From Planctomycetales bacterium (GTDB lineage: Bacteria > Planctomycetota > JAKEIC01): DNA of 32,767 nt. This document shows, in pieces, positions 20,571 to 28,854 of this stretch (position 1 is its first letter; each line of letters begins with the position of its first letter). A model generated the notes under the pieces. It worked only from the letters and a program-made list of their open reading frames with translations. It did not search any database and was not told the DNA's origin. A program made the translations under genes and the position numbers. The stretch covers positions 1 to 32,767 of the forward strand of contig JAKEIC010000161.1 in the NCBI GenBank assembly GCA_022614695.1. The letters run 5' to 3'.

Positions 20571-21731
20571 CTAGACGGCCGCGCGCTTCGCAGGATTGGC
20601 CGCAGGCCGGTCCAGGAGCCTCCGGGCCTCCTCGGCCGCAGCGCCCGGCGCGAAGTGCAGGTACTTCTGCGCAGCCGCGAGGCTCCGGTGGCCGCTCACT
20701 CGCATGAGCGCCGTCAGTGGGAGCCCCTGCGAGACCATCCAAGAGAGCGCGACGTGACGACAGTCATGAAACCGGAACTCCTTCCCAAGCCCGGCCGCGA
20801 CCGTCGCGCGCTTCCAGTCCTTCTGCATCATGCCCGACCACTTCTCGGGCAGGTGGGCGAACACGCGGTCCGGCTTCGTGGACGGGTCGAACGGGACCGG
20901 ACCGCGCTGCGTCTCCAGCTCGCGCAGGTTCTCTGCGACGTCCTTCGGGAGCGGGACCTCGCGCGGCGTCCCGTTCTTCGACTTGGGGATCCGGATGACC
21001 CGGCGACTCCAGTCCACGCTCTGCCAGCCGAGTCCGAGGGTCTCCGACTCGCGGAGCCCCGTCCGGAGCGCCAGGTGGACGACGGCGCGGAGGTAGCCGG
21101 GACACGAGGCGACGAGCTTCTCCTGCTGCTCCCGGTCGAGGAAGGGGACCTCCCGCTTCTCCTCCCGCTCGCCCTCGATCCCGGCCGTGGGGTTCTCCCT
21201 GGCGCAGTTGAGCACGATCGCCCTCTTGAACATCGCGCCGAGGACCGCCTTGTCCCGGTTCCGCGTCGCCTTGCTCGCGCCCTCGGCCTTCCGCTTCGCG
21301 AGGAAGCCCGCCACGTCCTCTCGCCGGATCTCGTCGAGGTGGCGTCCCCGGAACGCGGGGACGAGGACGCTGCGGATCTTCGAGGTCTCGGACTGGATCG
21401 TGCTCTCGGTGTGGGAGCCCTCCACGAGGCGGAGGTACTCCTCGGCCCAGTCCTCGAACAGTCTCCGCTGGACCGGGCGGAGGTTGCCCATCTTGGCCTG
21501 GTCGTACTCCTTCCAGCGGTCGCGGAGGAACTTCTGCGCGTCCCGACGGTCGGGGGAGACCGCCCTCTCCATCCTGCGCCCATCGGGGAGCGTGAAGCGA
21601 ACGTACCAGCGGCCGAGGACCCGGCCCGAGTGGGGGCTCCTCTTCCTGTAGATCCGGCCGAAGTCCCTCCGCCCGCGGCCCCGCGCCGTCTCGGTTCGCT
21701 CGACCGTCTCCATCGTCGTCGTCTTGCTCAT
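20571..21731 (-). CDS. Tyrosine recombinase (phage-type integrase)
   Basis: 386 residues. An N-terminal arm-binding region (about 20-80, with GRWYVRFTLPDGRR), a SAM-like core-binding domain (90-180) and a catalytic domain (195-370) are present. Catalytic residues can be placed: Arg227 in TGLRESE, Lys250 or Lys252 in the PKSKNG hairpin, His322 and Arg325 in HDCRH, His348 in GHRS and the nucleophile Tyr357 in QKYLHF. It should be active. The ATG follows GGGGAGGGGAAGCG and overlaps the stop of the XRE gene as ATGA, so the two are translationally coupled. The enzyme presumably inserts the element at tRNA-Cys, whose 3' fragment lies 345 bp upstream of its start. Confidence 0.95.
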   Translation of the reverse strand: MSKTTTMETVERTETARGRGRRDFGRIYRKRSPHSGRVLGRWYVRFTLPDGRRMERAVSPDRRDAQKFLRDRWKEYDQAKMGNLRPVQRRLFEDWAEEYLRLVEGSHTESTIQSETSKIRSVLVPAFRGRHLDEIRREDVAGFLAKRKAEGASKATRNRDKAVLGAMFKRAIVLNCARENPTAGIEGEREEKREVPFLDREQQEKLVASCPGYLRAVVHLALRTGLRESETLGLGWQSVDWSRRVIRIPKSKNGTPREVPLPKDVAENLRELETQRGPVPFDPSTKPDRVFAHLPEKWSGMMQKDWKRATVAAGLGKEFRFHDCRHVALSWMVSQGLPLTALMRVSGHRSLAAAQKYLHFAPGAAAEEARRLLDRPAANPAKRAAV

Positions 21732-21976
21732 CGCTTCCCCTCCCCGCGCTCCACGCGCGCGATCCACGTCTCGATCGCCCTCACGTACAGGCCCCTCGGG
21801 CGGAACGTCCCGGACTCCCACCGCACGATCGTCCCGACGTTCACGCCAAGGTGCTCGGCCAGGCGGGCGAGCGTCATGCCCGCGGCCATCCTCGCGCGGA
21901 TGAGCCGCGCCCCGAACTCCGAGCCAGGGGGCCTCTCGCTCCGCGCTCCGAACCGTCCTCGTCCCTTCCCGGCCAC
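21728..21976 (-). CDS. XRE-family HTH regulator, leaderless GTG start, 82 aa
   Basis: Helix-turn-helix at about residues 22-60 (FGARLIRARMAAGMTLARLA, then HLGVNVGTIVRWESG), the classic XRE/Cro pattern ending in WExG. It probably represses its own promoter and the coupled integrase gene. I chose the GTG at 21976 because the frame upstream runs through a strong promoter whose predicted transcription start coincides with this codon; no ribosome binding site exists. Longer in-frame starts would begin in the tRNA fragment and are implausible. The stop overlaps the integrase ATG (ATGA). Confidence 0.75.
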   Translation of the reverse strand: MAGKGRGRFGARSERPPGSEFGARLIRARMAAGMTLARLAEHLGVNVGTIVRWESGTFRPRGLYVRAIETWIARVERGEGKR

Positions 21977-21982
21977 ACTTGT

Positions 21983-22011
21983 ATCATACGCATACGCGTA
22001 TATAATATCAA
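21983..22011 (-). promoter_or_regulatory. Sigma-70-type promoter with palindromic operator for XRE-integrase operon
   Basis: Minus strand TTGATA (22011-22006), a 17-bp spacer and TATGAT (21988-21983), each one mismatch from consensus, in a short AT-rich island. Position +1 falls on or next to the GTG at 21976. The spacer holds the palindrome ATACGCGTAT (21992-22001) and a directly repeated ATACGC, a likely XRE operator that would block RNA polymerase. Confidence 0.75.
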
Positions 22012-22076
22012 GCTCCGAGACTCCTCCCGGGAGTGGTAGACTGGGGGGCACGGGAGGGGCACGGCGTCGCAAGTCC

Positions 22077-22145
22077 TTGTCGGTAATGGGTCGGCAAGGG
22101 ATTGCAAATCCCTCATCCCCGGTTCAAATCCGGGTGCCGCCTCCA
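22077..22145 (+). pseudogene. 3' fragment of tRNA-Cys(GCA), element attachment site
   Basis: D arm (GTCG 22079-22082 with CGGC 22092-22095), anticodon stem AGGGA/TCCCT (22097-22101, 22109-22113) with anticodon GCA at 22104-22106, T arm CCCGG/CCGGG with TTCAAAT loop, acceptor 3' strand TGCCGCC, discriminator T and CCA (22143-22145), all typical of bacterial tRNA-Cys. The acceptor 5' strand (expected GGCGGCA) is missing, so it cannot fold into a complete tRNA. Such fragments mark the edge of an element integrated in a tRNA gene. Confidence 0.8.
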
Positions 22146-22152
22146 GCAGACC

Positions 22153-24096
22153 GTGAGTTCCTTCTTGACGGATTTCGGCCTCGCGAAGTCCGTCGTGACC
22201 GGCTCGAAACTCACCCGGACCGGAGAGGCCCTCGGGACGCCCTCCTACATGTCCCCGGAGCAGGCCCGGGGCGAGGTCCGGGAGCTCGCGTCCTCGACGG
22301 ACGTCTGGAGCTTGGGCTGCGTCCTCTACGAGATGCTCGCGGGGCGACCGCCCTGGGAGGGGGACGGGGCGGCGGCGATCCTCGCGGGGATCCTCACGCG
22401 GGAGCCGATCCCGCTCCGGCGACTGCGACCGGACATCCCTCCGGGGCTCTCGACGGTGCTGCGCGTCTCGTTCGCGAAAGGGGCGGGGCGCCGCTACGCC
22501 GCGGCCGACGGCCTCCGCGACGATCTCGACCGGCTCCTCGGCGCGGAGCGTCCCCGGGCCCGGCCGCCTCGCGACCTGCGACCCTGGGTGGGGGCGCTCG
22601 CGGCGGCGGGGCTGCTCGCCGCGGCCTCGGTCGTTGGTGCCGTGTCGGTCCCCGCGGGGGGCGCCGCGCCGGCGACCGTCCGGGCGGACGGCCCGGCAGG
22701 CGCCGCGGGCCTCGCGGCGAGGGCGCGCGACATCCGCGCGACCGACCCGGCCCGGGGGGCCCGACTCCTCGCGGACGCCCTCCAGGCGGAGCCGGAGCGG
22801 GACGACTGGCGCCTCGACCGGGGGCTCCTCCTGTGGGCGTCCGGGGACGGCGCCGGCGCGCGGGAGGAGTGGCGGCGTATCGGCACGGCCTCCGAGGAGG
22901 CGCCCGCCGCGCATCTCTACGCCGGGCTCGAGGCCTTCTTCCGACAGATGGGAAGACAGCTCCAGGGACGGGAGGCCTGGAGCGACCTGGAGGCGGCGGC
23001 GGCGGGGAGCGGCCGCGCGGCGCGCCTCGCCCGGGCTGCGATGGCGGCCGGCGACCGCCATTGGCCCGAGGCGCGCCGGCTCCTGGCGTCCGAGCCGGGG
23101 TGGGAGGCGGCGCTCCTCCGGGCGTGCGTCGAGGGGACGGACCCCTCCGGGGACCGCGCCACGGCGGTGCGGGAGTACACGAGCGCGCTCGAGGGAGGGC
23201 CCCCCTTCGCCTGGGCCTGCGTGAACCGCGGGCTCGCCCGGTGCTCCCTCGGCGAGACTCGGGCGGCGCGGGACGACTTCGCCGACGCGATCCGCCTCGA
23301 CCCGCGGATCCCCGTCGCCTGGTACGAGCGGGGCTCCGCCCGGGCACGGCTCGGGGACGCCGCCGGTGCTCGCGCCGACCTCGACGAGGCCCTCCGCCTG
23401 GACCCGCGGTTCGCCGAGGCGTGGACCTACCGCGGCGTCGTGCGACGGAGGCTCGGCGACCCGGACGGCGCGCTCGAGGACCACGCCACGGCCCTCCGCC
23501 TCCGTCCGGACTTCCCCGAGGCGCTCTTCAACCGGGCCTCGCTGCGCCGCTCCCTCCGCGACTTCTCCGGCGCCCTCTCCGACTGCGATGCGGCGCTCCG
23601 GCTGCGACCGGGCTACGTGCTCGCGCTCGAGGACCGGGCCCTCGCCCGCTACGACTCGGGCGACCCCCAGGCGGCGCTCCCCGACCTCGACGAGGCGATC
23701 CGACTCGACCCCGCCTCCTCCGTGCCCCTCGTCCACCGGGGGGACGTGCGCGCGGCGCTCCGCGACATGACCGGAGCCCTTGAGGACTACTCGCGCGCCC
23801 TCGCGCTCCAGCCCGACCTGGCGGTGGCCTGGAACAACCGCGGGAACGCGCGCCGCTCCCTGCGCGACCTGGCGGGCGCGGTCTCCGACTACGAGGAGGC
23901 GCTCCGGCTGCAGCCCGAGTTCCTCGAAGCCCGCGCCAACCTCGGGATGGCCCACCGGTCCCGGCGGGACTTCCGGGCGGCCGTCGCCGCCTACGAGGAG
24001 TTCCTCCGACGGGCGCCCCCCTCCGATCCGCGCCGCGCGGAGATCGAAGGGTTCCTGGCGGAGTGCCGCGCGCGGCTCGGGGAGTCGGGCGGGTAG
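22153..24096 (+). pseudogene. 5'-truncated Ser/Thr kinase with eight TPR repeats
   Basis: Homology starts at LTDFGLAK (DFG of the kinase) and continues through the activation segment (PSYMSPEQA), the C-lobe, a membrane helix near PWVGALAAAGLLAAASVVGA and eight 34-residue TPRs. Compared with the intact kinase at 9556-11721, about 145 N-terminal residues are gone: the glycine loop, VAIK lysine and HRDLKPGN loop. It cannot be an active kinase. The break lies within 20 bp after the tRNA-Cys fragment, so insertion or a later deletion at the element edge probably removed the 5' half. A GTG at 22153 or TTG at 22165 could still start a membrane TPR protein, but there is no ribosome binding site. The frame is otherwise intact, so the loss is recent or the remnant is used. 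Confidence 0.8.
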
Positions 24097-24106
24097 CGAC
24101 GGGCCC

Positions 24107-26356
24107 TCACTTACCCTCGAGCAGCCGCTCCAGCTCCCCGACCGTCGTCACCGGCGCGGCGCAGGCGAAGTTCCTGCAGACGTAGGCGGCGGCCTTCCCG
24201 TCCACGGGGTCCTGGCCCTTCGTGGCGGGGAGGAGAGCCTCGACCTCGGCGGTCGCGGGGCCCCCGGGGCGGTAGGCCACGACGGACTCGGGCAGGAGGC
24301 GCCGGTCCACGGCCCGCCGCAGCGCCTCGAAGCCGGGCTCGCCCGGGCGGCCCGCGAGCACGATCTCGCGGCCCTCGCCGCCCGCGAAGTCGAGCGCCAT
24401 GAGGAGGACCGCGTGCTCGGCCGGGCCGCGCGAGAGGGCCTCGGCCGCCCCGCGCAGGATCTGGTCCGCGGCCGTCTCGAAGGCGGGGTCCCCCGTCAGG
24501 CGGGCGAGCCGCGCGAACAGCAGGGCCGCGACCGAGTTCCCGGCCGGCGTGGCGCCATCCCCCAGGTCCACGGGGCGGACGATCAGCGCCTCCCCGTCGC
24601 TCGCCGTGTAGTAGAGGAGCCCGCCGGGAGCGCCTCCGAAGCGGGCGAGGATCTCGCGCGCGAGGCGGATCGCCTCGGCGAGATGGCGGGGGTCGGCCGT
24701 GGCCTCGTAAAGATCGAGCAGACCCTCGGCGAGGCACGCGTGGTCGTCGAGGTAGCCGGGGAGGTCCGACGGCTTCCCGGCCCGGAAGCTCCGCAGGAGC
24801 CGCCCGTCCCGGCGCAGGGTCGAGAGGACGAAGTCGGCCGCGCGCCGGGCCTCCTCGGCGTAGCGGGGCTCCCCGAGCGCGCGGGCCGCGCGGGCGAGCG
24901 CCGAGATCATGAGCCCGTTCCAGGCCGCGAGGACCTTGTCGTCCTTGAGCGGTCGCACCCGACGGGACCGGACCTCGAGGAGCCTCTCGCGGGCGGGCGC
25001 CAGCCGCGCCTCGAGAGCCTCCGGCGTGAGCCCGCGCGTCTTCGCCGTCTCCGCGAGGGGCCGCGGGAGGTGCAGGATGTTCGTCCCGGACCGGTGTCCC
25101 GAGGCCTCCTCCACCCAGTTCCCGAGCGGGTCCGCGCCGTAGGCGTCGGCGAGCAGCTCGCCGTCCTCCTTCCCGAGGACCGAGACGATCGCCTCGCGGG
25201 TCCAGACGTAGAACTTCCCCTCCTCGCCCTCGGAGTCGGCGTCCTCGGCGGAGTGGAACGCGCCCCCGGGGTCGCGGAGGTCCCGGAGGACGTAGTCGAG
25301 GATCCCCCGCGCCACGCGGGCGTGGCGTTCGGCGCCGGTCGCCTGGAAGGCCTCGACGTAGGCCCGCGCAAGCAGCGCCTGGTCGTAGAGCATCTTCTCG
25401 AAGTGCGGGAGGAACCAGTCGGGGTCGGTCGAGTAGCGGTGGAACCCGCCCCCGATCTGGTCGTGCATCCCGCCGGCGGCCATCGCGTCGAGGGTCGTCT
25501 CGACCATCCGGAGGAGGTTCGCGTCGCCGGTGCGCCTCCAGCGCCGCAGCAGGAAGGAGAGCCGGTGGGGGACCGGGAACTTGGGCGCGCCGCCGAATCC
25601 CCCGCGGGACGGGTCGAACGCGCCGGCGAGCTGGTCGGCGGCGAGGGCGAGCAGCTCGGGGCCCGGGCCCTCGCCGGCCGGCGAGGCCGGCTGAGGGGCG
25701 AGCTTCTCCGCGAAGCCGCGGCCGACCCCCTCGAGGTCCGCGCGGCGGGACTTCCAGGCCTCGGCGATGTGCCGGAGCACGGTCTTGAACCCCGGGCGGC
25801 CGTGACGGTCCTCCGGAGGGAAGTAGGTGCCGGCGTAGAACGGGGTCCTGTCGGGCGTGAGGAAGACGCTCATCGGCCAGCCACCGTGGCCGGTCATCCC
25901 GATGGTGACCTCCATGTAGATCTGGTCCACGTCGGGCCTCTCCTCGCGGTCCACCTTGATCGGGACGAAGTCCCGGTTCAGCAGCGCCGCCGTCGCCTCG
26001 TCCTCGAAGCTCTCGCGCTCCATGACATGGCACCAGTGGCAGGTCGAGTACCCGATCGAGAGGAAGATGGGCTTCTGCTCGCGCTTCGCCTTCTCGAACG
26101 CCTCCGCGCCCCACGGATACCAGTCCACCGGGTTGTGGGCATGCTGGAGGAGGTACGGGCTCGTCGTCTTGGCGAGACGGTTCGCGCGTCGGGGCATGGG
26201 GCCTCCGGCGGCCGGGGCCGCCATCGGGTCGGTCGGGGGGGCCCCGTCGGGGGCCGTCCCGCAGCCTCCGGGAAGAGTCAGGACGAGGACGGATGCCGTC
26301 GCGAGCAGCGCCGCCAACGCGAGCCCCAGACCCCACCACCGCGACGCGCTGCTCAC
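24107..26356 (-). CDS. Thioredoxin-like DUF255/YyaL-family protein with N-terminal membrane anchor
   Basis: 749 residues of the YyaL/SPATA20 family: an N-terminal thioredoxin-like domain followed by an (alpha/alpha)6 glycosidase-like barrel. The TRX domain (about 58-215) has [18 protein letters not shown] and the active-site pair CHWC (106-109) in [16 protein letters not shown]. The barrel shows [20 protein letters not shown] and [12 protein letters not shown], all diagnostic. The biochemical activity of the family is unsettled. Unlike most members it has a hydrophobic N-terminus (7-31) ending GGC, so it is probably exported and anchored. The GTG start overlaps the stop of the UDG gene as GTGA, so translation is coupled. 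It converges on the truncated kinase with a 10-bp gap. Confidence 0.93.
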   Translation of the reverse strand: MSSASRWWGLGLALAALLATASVLVLTLPGGCGTAPDGAPPTDPMAAPAAGGPMPRRANRLAKTTSPYLLQHAHNPVDWYPWGAEAFEKAKREQKPIFLSIGYSTCHWCHVMERESFEDEATAALLNRDFVPIKVDREERPDVDQIYMEVTIGMTGHGGWPMSVFLTPDRTPFYAGTYFPPEDRHGRPGFKTVLRHIAEAWKSRRADLEGVGRGFAEKLAPQPASPAGEGPGPELLALAADQLAGAFDPSRGGFGGAPKFPVPHRLSFLLRRWRRTGDANLLRMVETTLDAMAAGGMHDQIGGGFHRYSTDPDWFLPHFEKMLYDQALLARAYVEAFQATGAERHARVARGILDYVLRDLRDPGGAFHSAEDADSEGEEGKFYVWTREAIVSVLGKEDGELLADAYGADPLGNWVEEASGHRSGTNILHLPRPLAETAKTRGLTPEALEARLAPARERLLEVRSRRVRPLKDDKVLAAWNGLMISALARAARALGEPRYAEEARRAADFVLSTLRRDGRLLRSFRAGKPSDLPGYLDDHACLAEGLLDLYEATADPRHLAEAIRLAREILARFGGAPGGLLYYTASDGEALIVRPVDLGDGATPAGNSVAALLFARLARLTGDPAFETAADQILRGAAEALSRGPAEHAVLLMALDFAGGEGREIVLAGRPGEPGFEALRRAVDRRLLPESVVAYRPGGPATAEVEALLPATKGQDPVDGKAAAYVCRNFACAAPVTTVGELERLLEGK

Positions 26357-27051
26357 TCGCGGGACGATAGCCGCGCCCCCCCACGAGCCGCAAGGCGGAC
26401 CGCGGTCCGGAGCGCCGCGAGGAACATCGGCATCGTGAGCCGGCCGGTCTGCGTGTTCTGCCGGCTCGGGTGGTAGGAGTCCACGAGGACCGGCCGGCCG
26501 GGGAGCGCGTGGACCGCGCCGTGCGAGAAGGGGAAGGGCCCGGGCCTCTCGCCCGCGAGCCGCAGCCACCCGTCGTGCGCGATCCGGCCGAGGGCGACCA
26601 CGACGCGGGCGCGCGGGAGGAGCGTCACCTCCTCGCGCGCAAACCCGGAGCAGCGGCGGATCTCGTCGGGGCGGGGCTTGTTCCCGGGCGGCGCGCAGCG
26701 GACGACGGCCGTGATGAAGACGTCGCGGAGCCGCAGACCGTCCCGCGGGTCCGAACCGTCGGGGCGGCTCGCGAGACCGAGCGCGTGCAGGGCACGGAAG
26801 AGGAACCTCCCCGACGCGTCGCCGGTGAACATCCGCCCGGTCCGGTTCGAGCCGGCCCGGCCCGGGGCGAGGCCGAGGAGCACGATCCGCGCCCGCGGGT
26901 CGCCGAAGGCGGGCACAGGCCGGCACCACCAGTCGGGGTGCCCGCCCCGGATCGCGGCGAGGTACTCGACGAGCCGCGGGCAACGGTGGCACGCGACGAC
27001 GCGGCGTTCGACGCGCGCGAGCGGGCCCCGGAAGCCGGCGCGGAGTTTCAC
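26353..27051 (-). CDS. Family 5 uracil-DNA glycosylase (UDGb type)
   Basis: Removes uracil, and in this family often hypoxanthine, from DNA to begin base-excision repair. Of 232 residues, motif [20 protein letters not shown] (60-78) is typical of family 5, where the usual catalytic Asp or Asn of other UDGs is absent. The DNA-intercalation motif [13 protein letters not shown] (194-206) is also present. Cysteines 21, 24, 119 and 134 fit the [4Fe-4S] cluster of families 4 and 5. The start is a GTG with no Shine-Dalgarno; a -10-like TATCTT seven bases upstream suggests a leaderless message. The gene diverges from the EVE gene with just 20 bp between starts and overlaps the DUF255 gene downstream. 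Confidence 0.93.
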   Translation of the reverse strand: MKLRAGFRGPLARVERRVVACHRCPRLVEYLAAIRGGHPDWWCRPVPAFGDPRARIVLLGLAPGRAGSNRTGRMFTGDASGRFLFRALHALGLASRPDGSDPRDGLRLRDVFITAVVRCAPPGNKPRPDEIRRCSGFAREEVTLLPRARVVVALGRIAHDGWLRLAGERPGPFPFSHGAVHALPGRPVLVDSYHPSRQNTQTGRLTMPMFLAALRTAVRLAARGGARLSSRE

Positions 27052-27071
27052 GGACGATAAGATACGCGGCG
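27052..27071. promoter_or_regulatory. Overlapping divergent leaderless promoters (UDG / EVE)
   Basis: Only 20 bp separate the GTG of the UDG gene from the ATG of the EVE gene. The AT-rich GATAAGATAC carries TAAGAT on the plus strand (27058-27063), eight bases before the ATG, and TATCTT on the minus strand (27064-27059), seven bases before the GTG. Neither gene has a ribosome binding site, so both messages probably start at their first codon, and the two -10 boxes compete for polymerase. Confidence 0.5.
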
Positions 27072-27482
27072 ATGGCCTGGTTCCTCCTCGCCGATCCCAC
27101 CGACTTCGGTTTCGCGGAGCTCGAGAGGCGCGAGGTCGCCCCGTGGGACGGGATCAAGGGCGCGCCGGCGCAGAAGAACCTCCGGTCCGCCCGGAGGGGC
27201 GACGCGGCCCTCGTCTACGAGACCGCCCCGGTGAAGGCTCTCGTGGGCCTCGCGGAGCTGGTCTCGGACCCGTACCCCGACCCCTCCGACCGCGCCGGAA
27301 AGCGCGTCGTCGTGGACGTGCGGGCGGTCCGGCGGCTGCGGACGCCGGTCCCGCTCGCCGCCCTCCTCGGGGCGAGAGGGCTCGCGAAGATGTCATTCGT
27401 GCGCGTGAAGCGCGTCGCCGTCTCGCCGGTCTCCGCGGCCGAGGAGAAGATCCTGCTCCGCCTCGCGGGAGAGGCGCGGTGA
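27072..27482 (+). CDS. EVE-domain protein, 136 aa
   Basis: A single EVE (PUA/YTH-like) domain: [18 protein letters not shown] (strand 1 and helix), [20 protein letters not shown] (the aromatic-Asp-Gly, AxxNL and GD signature), VVGIAEV-like [15 protein letters not shown] and a closing [18 protein letters not shown] domains bind modified bases in DNA or RNA and occur in modification-dependent defence and in stand-alone repair-associated proteins. Being divergent from a uracil-DNA glycosylase fits a role with modified or damaged bases, but that is inference. No Shine-Dalgarno; likely leaderless. The stop overlaps the next GTG (GTGA). Confidence 0.88.
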   Translation: MAWFLLADPTDFGFAELERREVAPWDGIKGAPAQKNLRSARRGDAALVYETAPVKALVGLAELVSDPYPDPSDRAGKRVVVDVRAVRRLRTPVPLAALLGARGLAKMSFVRVKRVAVSPVSAAEEKILLRLAGEAR

Positions 27483-28078
27483 CCTCGATAGACCCGGGGG
27501 CGCTCTCCCCCCGCGACCGCTACCGGCTCATGATCTCCGCGATCGTCCCCCGGCCGATCGCGTGGGTGACGACCCTCTTCCCGGACGGCCGGGTGAACGC
27601 GGCGCCCTTCTCGTACTTCAACGGCGTCTCCTCCACGCCGCCCCTCGTCTCGATCGCGGTCGGGCGGAAGGGGCGGACCGGCGAGAAGAAGGACACCCTC
27701 CGGAACGTCGAGGCGACGGGCGAGCTGGTCGTGAACGTGGTCTCCCAGCCGTCCCTCCGGGCGATGGTCGCGAGCTCGGGCGACTCCGACACGGCCCGCG
27801 CGGGACTCCGGACGGTCCCGAGCGAGGCGGTGGCGGTCCCGGGTCTCGCCGACGCGCGGGTCCGGTTCGAGTGCCGTCTCCACGCGCTCCTCGACCTGCC
27901 CGAGGCGAACGCGACCCTCGTCCTCGCCCGGATCCTCCGGATCCGCGCCGACGACGAGGTCCTCAAGGGGGGCGTCGTGGACCCGCGCGCCCTCGACCCC
28001 GTCGCCCGCCTCGGCGGCGACGCCTACGCCCGGCTCGGGGACATCACGGACGTGACGAGGCCGGAGGAGCCGAAGTGA
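27479..28078 (+). CDS. Flavin reductase-like FMN-binding domain protein, 199 aa
   Basis: A split-barrel flavin reductase (flavoredoxin type). The N-terminus has PRDRYRLMISAIVPRPIAWV (about 11-30), the conserved IxPRPIAxVTT motif, then NAAPFSYFNGVSSTPPLVSI and KKDTLRNVEATGELVVNVVS, the usual flavin-contact strands. It probably binds FMN and reduces flavin or a small substrate with NAD(P)H. The GTG start overlaps the EVE stop codon (GTGA), giving translational coupling, so the two genes form one unit. Length is normal for the family. It converges on the lipoprotein gene ending at 28097. Confidence 0.92.
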   Translation: MTSIDPGALSPRDRYRLMISAIVPRPIAWVTTLFPDGRVNAAPFSYFNGVSSTPPLVSIAVGRKGRTGEKKDTLRNVEATGELVVNVVSQPSLRAMVASSGDSDTARAGLRTVPSEAVAVPGLADARVRFECRLHALLDLPEANATLVLARILRIRADDEVLKGGVVDPRALDPVARLGGDAYARLGDITDVTRPEEPK

Positions 28079-28096
28079 CCGAGGCGCGAGGAGAGA

Positions 28097-28759
28097 CTAC
28101 CGGACGCGTTTCGCGGGCGGTTCGTAGGCCCGGTCGTCCCCGGCGATGTCGATCCCGAACCAACCCAGGACGAAGTCGAGGAACTCGCCGGGGCTGAAGC
28201 CGACGCGGGCGCAGACGAATCCGGCATAGGCGCTGGCTTCGACGTCGAAGGCGTGGACTCGCAGCCATCGGTTGGTCCCGGTGTCGTCGTCGCTCCATAT
28301 CCAGGTCTTCTTCCTGCCGTACGAAATGAGGGCGGGAAGGGCGCCATACGAGTAGCGACCTACGAGGCGTCCCGGTCCTCGGATTCCGATCTCGGCATAG
28401 ACCGCGTTCGGGCCCTCACCCGGCATCAAGAGGGGGACAGGGAAGAGGAACTCCGCGTCCACGGGAAGGGCGGAGTCGCTCTTCCCCTCGATCTCGTGCG
28501 TCGCGGCGCCCAATGCGTAACCGTAGCCGTAGTTCCAGCCGAGTCCGAGCGGATACGGCATGGCTCCGAGTCCGAGTCCGGCCTCCACAACTCCGCCGAC
28601 GCGTACCCCGGCCCCGAGCCCGAACCCCAAACCCGCCTGGACCCGGAAGCACTCCCCGAAGTCTCGCGACCGGTTGGCGAGGTAGTTCCCGAACGCCCCG
28701 CAGCCGGAGCCGGACCCCGCGACGGCGAGGAGCGCTGCAGAGAGGACCCTGCGGTGCAC
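28097..28759 (-). CDS. Hypothetical Gly-rich lipoprotein, 220 aa
   Basis: Unknown family. The signal (1-20, RRVLSAALLAVAGSGSGC) ends at a probable lipid-modified Cys20. A Gly-rich strand-forming segment follows (FRVQAGLGFGLGAGVRVGG, GLGLGAMPYPLGLGWNYGYG), resembling the first strands of a small barrel or a YadA-like surface segment. The C-terminal half is polar, with WIWSDDD and FSPGEFLDFVLGWFGID. The GTG start is chosen because the signal peptide begins there; AGGA lies about 12 bases upstream. The gene lies 95 bp downstream of the HEAT/cyclophilin gene on the same strand and may be read through from it. Confidence 0.7.
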   Translation of the reverse strand: MHRRVLSAALLAVAGSGSGCGAFGNYLANRSRDFGECFRVQAGLGFGLGAGVRVGGVVEAGLGLGAMPYPLGLGWNYGYGYALGAATHEIEGKSDSALPVDAEFLFPVPLLMPGEGPNAVYAEIGIRGPGRLVGRYSYGALPALISYGRKKTWIWSDDDTGTNRWLRVHAFDVEASAYAGFVCARVGFSPGEFLDFVLGWFGIDIAGDDRAYEPPAKRVR

Positions 28760-28854
28760 CGCGGGGATCCTACCAGCCCCGGGAGCGCCCGCTCTCTCCG
28801 GACTACCCGGGGCACCCGTCGCCGTGTCCCCGCGTCGCCGCGTCGAGCCGCGAG

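Noticed and set aside
22070-22145. A complete functional tRNA-Cys gene
   Set aside because: The seven bases before the D arm (CAAGTCC) cannot pair with the acceptor 3' strand TGCCGCC, and no GGCGGCA lies at a fitting distance.
20556-23783. 1075-codon plus-strand open frame
   Set aside because: It crosses the integrase antisense, the promoter, the tRNA fragment and the TPR kinase in another phase; an artefact of high GC.
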